A stretch of 64,000 bases of DNA from the NCBI GenBank assembly GCA_025667525.1, contig CM046877.1:296046364-296110363 (forward strand), given 5' to 3'. Under the pieces are notes generated by a model. It saw only the letters and a list, made by a program, of their open reading frames with translations. It was not told the DNA's origin and made no database searches. Positions 56,892-64,000 of the stretch are shown here, piece after piece. Numbering within the stretch: position 1 is the stretch's first letter; the number at the start of each line of letters is the position of its first letter. Source of the DNA: Glebionis coronaria (Eukaryota; Streptophyta; Magnoliopsida; Asterales; Asteraceae). A program made the position numbers and the translations under genes.

Positions 56892-58494
56892 TGAAACACC
56901 CCCCAAATTTACACAACGCAGCGGAATACCACTTTGGGGTGCTACATCATAGTCACAAGCACATGCACATAGAGAACGACTCAAAAAGAGACATTTGAAA
57001 AGTTTATTCCATTCGATAATATAAAATCAGAGTTTACAAATTGGTCCCAACAATAATGTAATAATAACACTTTTAAGCATTTTATCGAACGGTAATCAAT
57101 ATTATATTGCCTTCAAAATATCTGGTGCTACTCCATGCTCCAACTCCTCGTAAACCTACATCCTTGAGAATACATGCTAAAATGTCAACACAACGGTTGA
57201 GTGAATTCATAGGTTTAAGTGAATAATAGGTGAACACAAGAATTTTTAATCATCTCAAACTTGCGGATCAGACAAGTTGTATATATACAAATGCATTAAG
57301 CTCACGCCACTGAACGTTAACCACAATCAAACCGAAACCTCCGACGCCCCTACAAACAGGTAATATTGCCATATACCAAAAACGACCCTCTTCTACATAA
57401 TATCCCTTTCAGGTGGTACCACTTACGGATACAGACCCTAGGATAGGGGTGTCAAGCCCAATAGATCTATCAAATGTATTAGCGTTTACTCTTCCGAGGT
57501 AATTAACAGTGCATGAAATTCGGGGAGTTCATAAGGCAATAGGTGCTTATGCATTTATCATCACACTCTGGTCCAGCATACCGAAAACAACTTGTGTTCA
57601 ATTTATAAAACAAGCATGTATCCCCTCGCGGGTTTATAAAACATTTCTAAATAATTTTAAATGCGAGGCTATGAACACACCTTAGCGACAGCGTTATCAA
57701 ACGAGGATAATGAGCAAGCTAATAGTGACGAGAGTGAAACGATGAAATGTGATAAGATGGGAGGTCGCGAGCTTCTAACGACAACTTAGAATTATAAACG
57801 ACAACGTACAAAATCGAAATTAATTTTTTTATAAAATTTTCCTAAAAATATAGTTTGGACTGGTTTTAGAAAGAATAAAATGGACAAGGACCAAAAATGT
57901 TACTTCAACTTATATAAGGTTAATTTCTATATTGCTTTATAAATCACGGACTAAATATTGTAAAATTGCATTTAAACATCATAAAAATGACGTCAAGTGA
58001 TTTTCTTTAGTTGTAACATACAAATATAGTTTAGTTGATTAGATCATGTGCGCGTTTATAAGATGCGTATTTCCAGTAGCTAAAAGTTCCATTTTCACAT
58101 ATATAGCTCTCACTCTTTTAAATTCTTTAGCCCATGACTAATTATTCATAGTGTTTGCTTATAATAAATATGGATTATGGTTGACGTATATGCGATACAT
58201 CATGATGATAATGAAAGTATACCTCAAAACCGCTAACCAAGAACACACAAAAAGAAAACCGAAACTCATCTCGAACTCGAACATGTGTGCACCAATTCAA
58301 TACTAGCACCTATAGCATTGAGGTATGACGATCGAAACCTTAAATCATACTAACAATCTTTGATTTTCAATAATGACTAATATGACTAGAAAATTTGTGT
58401 CGTTGTTGATGGCTTTCTCGGTACAAAAGAAGCAAAAGAAGTGATTCATATCTACAACTTTTATTGAGTGAAGTTTTGTTAAAAAAAATTACAT
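56892..58494 (-). mobile_element. Element I 5' LTR (part left of MITE)
   Basis: Starts TGAAACACCCCCCAAA on the + strand (minus end GGGGTGTTTCA) and shares blocks with LTR K at 59917 (CGCAGCGGAATA, CACAACGGTTGAGTGAAT, GCATTAAGCTCA). Its far end is not defined; it is interrupted by the MITE. No genes seen. Confidence 0.65.
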
Positions 58495-58502
58495 AAGCAT
58501 AG

Positions 58503-59128
58503 CAGAGTTGAGATCAACATAGACCTTCTTTTTAGCATAGACCATATCAACCAATCACATTCATTCAAATTAACTCTCCACCTTTTTCTTAAAAATTAAA
58601 TAACTCACAAACGGTAAATCGTCAAGTGACAAAAAATACACCATTACAACGAGAATTAAATCATCTTTCAAACGAGGGGCACATGTATATACTTTCGACG
58701 AACTTTTTTTTCGACTTTTTTTCTTAAGTCACGTTTGAGAGAATCATATATGATTCGTCACGAAACATATATGATTCGTCACGAAACATATATGATTCGT
58801 CACGAATCATATATGATTCGTCACGAAACATATATGTTTCGTGACGAATCATATATGTTTCGTGACGAATCATATATGATTCTCTCAAACGTGACTTAAG
58901 AAAAAAAGTCGAAAAAAAAGTTCGTCGAAAGTATATACATGTGCCCCTCGTTTGAAAGATGATTTAATTCTCGTCACGATGGTATGTTTCGTTTTGCGTA
59001 ACGGTTAACGGTTTGTGAGATATTGAATTTTTAAAAAATATATTTTTGTTGTTAGATGAAAAAAATGGGTGGTTGTGATTGGTTGATTGAGTCTATGCTA
59101 AATAAAGGGTCTATGTAGAACTTTTTCC
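58503..59128. mobile_element. MITE / foldback element with 21-bp palindromic core repeats
   Basis: Flanked by direct repeats AAGCATAG (58495-58502 and 59129-59136), an 8-bp TSD as in hAT-type elements. The arms are inverted over about 250-290 bp: ACATAGACC near each end, then CCAATCACA, CTCACAAAC, GAGAATTAAATCATC and a near-perfect inner section of over 90 bp (to about 58748 on the left and from about 58878 on the right). The core has a 21-bp unit CATATATGATTCGTCACGAAA, about four copies forward then two inverted. No transposase, so non-autonomous. It sits in gypsy LTR-like DNA. Confidence 0.85.
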
Positions 59129-59136
59129 AAGCATAG

Positions 59137-59916
59137 TAACAAGTACTATAATACAAAGTACATGTATTTTCTTTTTGTGAGGAGGTGACACGCCACCTTA
59201 AAAGTCGGTGGTGGGCTGAGATTTTATTTATATAACTATTTAATTAAAAAGGTTACCTACAATTTGTAAAGACGAGTATTGTCGAAGTCCGATATTTTAA
59301 AAATTACGTGACATAAAAATTATGTGTGAAGCACGAAAAATAAACGCTCAATATGAAATAAAAACATTGACATTCGGAGAATGTTGATATTTCAATATAT
59401 AGATGAGGCTTATGATTTAAATACGTTAACACGTTATATAAACGAACGACGACTAACGGTTTAACGTAGATTACGAAGAACAATTTTAAAAAGAAGAATT
59501 AAAACGACGACAATAGAAACTATTTATATTTCATAACGAGAATATTAAAGTTTGATGATGACATATACTTTGTCGATAAATAATAACTGACACATATTCG
59601 ATACGTTAAAGCCCTAATCTTACCGGTTAGCCGAGTATTTAATATTCTTGCAAAATAAAACTGTTATATGAATGTCAAAAATAAATAATGACTTGGACAA
59701 ATACATGGATTGTTGTATCATTGATGGACATAATTAAATGACGAAATACAAACGAGAACACGTTTAAAGACATTTGAGAAATTATTTTATCGAATAATCA
59801 GAAAGATTAATTAAACTTTCTTTTTCATAAAATAACTTTTCTAAATAAAAGTTTGAAAATAAAAAAATGACAAGAAAAGTATGGGATGTTATACAAATAT
59901 ATCTAAATTAAGTCTA
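59137..59916. other. AT-rich DNA between MITE and LTR K
   Basis: Probably the rest of LTR I or related gypsy DNA: the stretch near 59290 (GTCCGATATTTT) resembles the start of F's LTR. No gene or clear border seen. Confidence 0.35.
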
Positions 59917-60519
59917 TGTAACACCCCCAAATTACCACGCAGCGGAATAGCACGTTGGGGCGCTGCTCATAGCACATCACACACAATCATAGACAACGAC
60001 CTCAAAAGACACGTTAAAATAATATACAACCTTGTCCAAAGAGTTTCCAGTCCCAATATATATAATCAGAGTAGCGTTTAGTCCCAAAAACTGTTACCAA
60101 CACGTCACATTCATCGAGGACTTAAAAGTCATTTATTCTTTTCAAAGGATGGAAAAATAATATAAACTTTAGACAAGTAAGCACCAACTCCCTCCTCGCA
60201 TGCTCCGCTTCAATCCATCTTGATTACCTAAAATAAATGCTTAAAATCATCAACACAACGGTTGAGTGAATCTATAGGTTTTGCAAATCATCATTTGAAC
60301 ACAAGCAGTAAAACCATTAATGATGGTCAAATCAACAATTAAGGCATCTCGTATATATAGCAAAGGCTATGTGATTGTATTAAGCTCATGACAACGACCC
60401 CTTAACCAATTAGTCACCCACGCCAAATGCCGACATGACTTATATGAAACCATTGCCCCTACTAGAGTATCAGTTGCTAATTTTATACCCATACTTCTTA
60501 TTCTCGTAAAATATCCTTC
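59917..60519 (-). mobile_element. LTR K: gypsy LTR cut by E2
   Basis: TGTAACACCCCCAAATT marks the U5 end of an LTR on the minus strand, related to LTR I and sharing ATAGCAC and TCATAGACAACG with F's LTR. It is broken at 60519/60520 by E2. CCTTC (60515-60519) is the expected left TSD of E2. Confidence 0.7.
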
Positions 60520-62549
60520 TGATACAAGGCTTTTTCCCGTATAAAAATATTAAAGTTCGTGTTCTCGGTATCTTAACGAATTGATCTAGGTCCTATGTGC
60601 GACTCAGTCGTTCTTTGGTAAAACAAATATTTTTGTAGAGTTTTAAAATAAAATATGAAAAACAATTAAAGTAAAGGTGCTCTTAAAGTAAATCTAAGTC
60701 TAATTAAAATAAGGTGCAAGTATTTAAAAACGTGACTGAAATTAAAGGGCACTAAAGTAAATGATGCAAACTTAAATCTAACTAAAGCAAACTTAAAACG
60801 CGACTAAGACTTAAACTAAGGCAAAACTAAAATAAAGCTAAGGCAATTAATCTTAAAGTGCAATTAAATAAAAGGCAAGAAAAATAAAGCTTGAAAATAA
60901 AAATCAAAGACAAAAGCTAATAAGAACCTGAATACAGCTCATTCGGAATAAACCTTCGTTTGGAACAATCACTCGTCCGGAATGTCACCTTCGGTTGAAA
61001 TGATTCTTCTTCGCTTGGAATATTGCCAAAATCCTTGATCCGGAACTAATTGATTTGAATATGTCACTTATCCAAAACAACCCTTCATTCGGAATTTGCT
61101 GATTCGGAACTTCTAAATCTTGCCTTGATTCGGAACTTTTTGATCACCCTAGATTCGGAAGATTCCGAATGAACCTCCTTGATTCGGAAGTTTAAAACTT
61201 CCGAATGAACAAACACTGATCCGGAACTAGCCCCTTGATTCGGAAGTTTATTCGGAACTTTTAAGTTCCGAATGAACAGCCCTTGGTTCGGAACTATGGA
61301 AACTTCCGAATGAATGATCACTGATCCGGAACTTTTAGAGTTCTGAATGAACAGTGCTTGATCCGGAACTTTTGAGTTCCGAATGAAGCTTTTCTGGTTC
61401 GGAACTTTTGAGTTCCGAATGAATGACTATTGGTTCGGAAGTTAACCTTCGTCCGGAACTTTGAATGTTCCGGATGAACAAAGCTTGACTCGGAAGTTTT
61501 GCTGAGCTTAAAAATCTTCCGGATGAAACCTTGATTCGGAACTTTGGAAGTTCCGAATGAACAATTTCCCTCCTTCTTGGTTCGGAAGTTTTCCTGGAAA
61601 GATCAGAAACAAAACAAACACTCCCGAAGAACAAGGGGATACAGTAACAGCAGATAAAACCACAAATTAATCAAAATAAACACAGCGATTAAATAAAAAT
61701 ATCTACAAATCAACAGTAAGCATAAACAAACAATTTAAATCAAGAAATCAAACAACTTTAACCACAATAATCAAAAACCACTTGGATCAAAATAAAAGCA
61801 TGAACATGAACATAAACATAAACACATAAATCAAAGATTAAGAAAGGTAGATAAGAGATTGACAAGATAAAGTAAAGATTGACAATAATTAAATGAAAAC
61901 TTACTTGAAATTAAATGAATTTAAGGTGCAAGACAAGGAATTTATATTTGACAAGAAATTAAATGACAAGGTATTTAAATGGTGGAAGAGCTAATTGTCA
62001 CACTTAGCCAAAAATAAAGAAATGACTATCCTAATGACTATTTATAGGGGAGGATTAAGGAAGCTTCCTCCCCTCTTTCCTTTTCTCTTAATTACAAGCT
62101 TAAGTCCCTCCTTTTATTAATCTTCATTAATTGCGTCATTAGTCCTTTTCTTCTAATCTTCTTTAAACTTGGACTTAAGGGACTTTTGGCTTCGGGATTT
62201 CTTCGAACTCGTCTTTAAATTTTTCAATAAAATAGACTTGAATTCTTTCGGCTTTTGATAAACTTCTGTCTTTTGACTTTTTCTTCGATAAATCTTCAGA
62301 ATTGGTCGTGGACTTCCTTTCTTTCTGCACTCTTGACTTCTTGACTTTGTCTTTCATCCTTTTCTTCAATAAAAGTCCGTAAATGCCCGTGAATGTCCGT
62401 GTTTTCTCCACTTTTCACCTTTTCATCCTAAATCACAACAAAAACACAAACCACGCATAATTCCGACATAAAAGACATAAAATACACGTTTTGGTCCGGT
62501 TATTATTGTAATTAAGTGGTAGAAAAGATGGGTGTTTACACACCTATCA
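60520..62549 (-). mobile_element. Element E2 3' LTR
   Basis: 2030 bp, TGATACAAGG...CACCTATCA, closely similar to E's LTR outside the TTCGGAA array. The polypurine tract GTGTAGGGGATT (minus) follows at 62550-62561. The body runs off the right end, so E2 is minus-oriented like E. Confidence 0.9.
60948..61590. repeat. Hairpin array of TTCGGAA/TTCCGAA in E2 LTR
   Basis: About nine units, each a hairpin: GATTCGGAAC or GGTTCGGAAG, a short loop, then TTCCGAATGAAC. Additional unpaired TCCGGAAC copies occur between them. E's array in the same place uses mostly forward TATTCGGAAT. Frames across it (61085-61321, 61335-61634) are repeat by-products. Confidence 0.85.
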
Positions 62550-64000
62550 AATCCCCTACACTTGACCATTGCAATGTCCTCATGCAATGGATTAGTTACA
62601 AATCAAGATTACACTTTTCATCATAATCAATCCACGTTGGCCTTTATTAAAGAGATAGAAAATTAAAAACATACAAAATAAAGAAATCAAAAGCATACCT
62701 TGGGTTTTGAAAATGTTATGAATAATCATCATCCTCAAGTTTTCACTTTCTCCAAACCAAGCTTAAAAACGAGATCATTGTTACTATAAGTTAGTAGACT
62801 AACATGAACTCATGTGGGCCAATTACTCACTTAGACTCCCTTATTCCTAATGGTATCTCTTATGTTTTATTATTGTCTTGAATGATCACGAGGATGCATT
62901 GTTTGACTTATTTCGATAGTTATTTAGTCTGAAAATAAAGTGAACGATTTAATCAATAGTTAGCTAAAGGACCAAATCTTTTAAAACTGCTTCTCGGGAC
63001 CTCATAAAGTTCATATCTTGGCATAACTCGTTTCGCGATTTGAGACCTTTCTCGGACCGATATTTGGCAGCGACTTCATACTTCAAATCTTGAGAGACGT
63101 TCATGAAATAATGGTCTTCTCTTCATACAGGAATTTCTTCACTTTAAAGTTTTGAGAGATTCATACTTGGACCACGACTTCTTCATTTTTCTCCAATCTT
63201 TATTTTGGACTTTGATATACAACGATCCGCCTCCTTTTATGACTTGGATCTATTTATCCTCATACCTTGTTAGGGTCTTTTCGGATACATTTCTCCATGA
63301 CTTTTGGGGAGTTTTGCTTTACGTCGTGTGTCTCGATCCTTCATATTGATTTTCGATAATTGATATTGATTCTTCACATCAATTTAGATCTTTAGCAACA
63401 AAATATAGCCCTCATTCCTTGTTAGGGCCTTTTCGGACTCACCAATCTTCGCGTCCCGCTTCAATAAGTTATGCCTTGGCTATGAACTCTAATCCATACC
63501 GAGCAACTTTTAAACGATCTGGGGCTAGAAGCTAAGTAACTTTTCAAATCGTACAACCTTATTTATTAACAGATAAGTTTATTAGCAAGCGATGGGAGAA
63601 TAGGCTTATAATTAACTCACATAAATTCACGAAAGAATACCGAACTTATAATTGGCTCTATCATCTCTCGTTCTCCACAGTTTAAAATCTCAAGTAATGA
63701 GACTCGTGGATACTTAGCCTATTAAATCAAAATTTTGGGTTTTCGAGTCGCCTATAGGATCTTGCAAATTCTTATACTCTTTCAAGTTTAGAGATCGCAT
63801 TTTAAAGTTCCCTTGATAAACGACTCTCTAGGATCAATTATAGGAACTTGCGAAAAGTTCTTGTTCTTAACCCGTGAGAGTTAAGACTTTCGCGTTTTAT
63901 AGCTCCCTATATAAAAGCCTAGCAAAACTTGACTTAAACACGTTAAGGATACTAGCTAGAGTAAACTCGGATTGAGTCAAAAAATTCACAACGTTTGAAA
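62550..64000 (-). other. Element E2 3' noncoding interior (runs off window)
   Basis: Highly similar to 17334-18790 of E over its whole visible length, with small substitutions and indels. No coding region. The gag part should lie to the right of the window. Confidence 0.85.

Noticed and set aside
58749..58880. 21-bp repeats as a CRISPR-like array
   Set aside because: Repeats are contiguous without spacers, palindromic, and inside a MITE in plant DNA.

Overview
This window is plant nuclear heterochromatin made of nested LTR retrotransposons. I see no host gene, rRNA, tRNA or CRISPR array. Evidence for a plant: copia and gypsy polyproteins, Met-tRNA and Asp-tRNA type primer-binding sites, 5-bp target-site duplications (TSDs), very long AT-rich LTRs and a MITE. 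Several protein stretches (the long coiled-coil copia gag of element B, the extra 3' ORF of element A, a KFSDGTL-type tail in element D) resemble what I know from Asteraceae (Tanacetum/Artemisia/lettuce-like) genomes; that family call is inference.

Layout. The outermost element is F, a decayed Ty3/gypsy chromovirus-like element on the + strand: split 5' LTR 32187-32809 plus 41994-42889, primer site 42893, pol remnants 48700-52290, 3' LTR 52303-55647. Two copia elements on the - strand lie in its 5' LTR. Element A has its 5' LTR at 31671-32186, its body at 30883-31608 and 2495-10024, and its 3' end off-window. Element G spans 32810-41993 and is complete (TSD AGATT). Element B (+, copia, 10025-30877, TSD AACAG, LTRs identical by eye) sits in A's gag. 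Element E (-, Athila-like gypsy, 15527-24590, TSD GAATA) sits in B's protease region. At the left end A is broken by an LTR (2223-2494) and by element D, a relative of B. An unassigned 4-kb block (H, about 44.4-48.5 kb) interrupts F. Right of F come a reverse-oriented gypsy fragment (I), a 626-bp inverted-repeat MITE, another reverse gypsy LTR (K), and E2, a second member of the E family that runs off the right edge.

Coding state. The only long intact reading frame is the 962-residue gag-protease of E, an element with no reverse transcriptase or integrase. All other gag/pol genes carry stops or frameshifts. B has identical LTRs despite multiple stops, which suggests it was moved by enzymes supplied in trans.

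Most unusual signal. The copia elements carry their own short motif arranged as two forward plus two inverted copies, repeated in LTR, 3' noncoding DNA and inside gag: GCGGTACCTTAT in G, and AGCAGGGGAAT/ATTCCACTGCT in A. In G the bases change in complementary pairs between sites, as expected of selected or copied double hairpins. E and E2 carry dense TTCGGAA/TTCCGAA arrays in their LTRs, B has a CGATC minisatellite in its leader, and B and D share a duplicated 3' noncoding hairpin whose stem covaries around a constant loop. I read these as a shared class of rapidly evolving structural motifs in this retrotransposon community.
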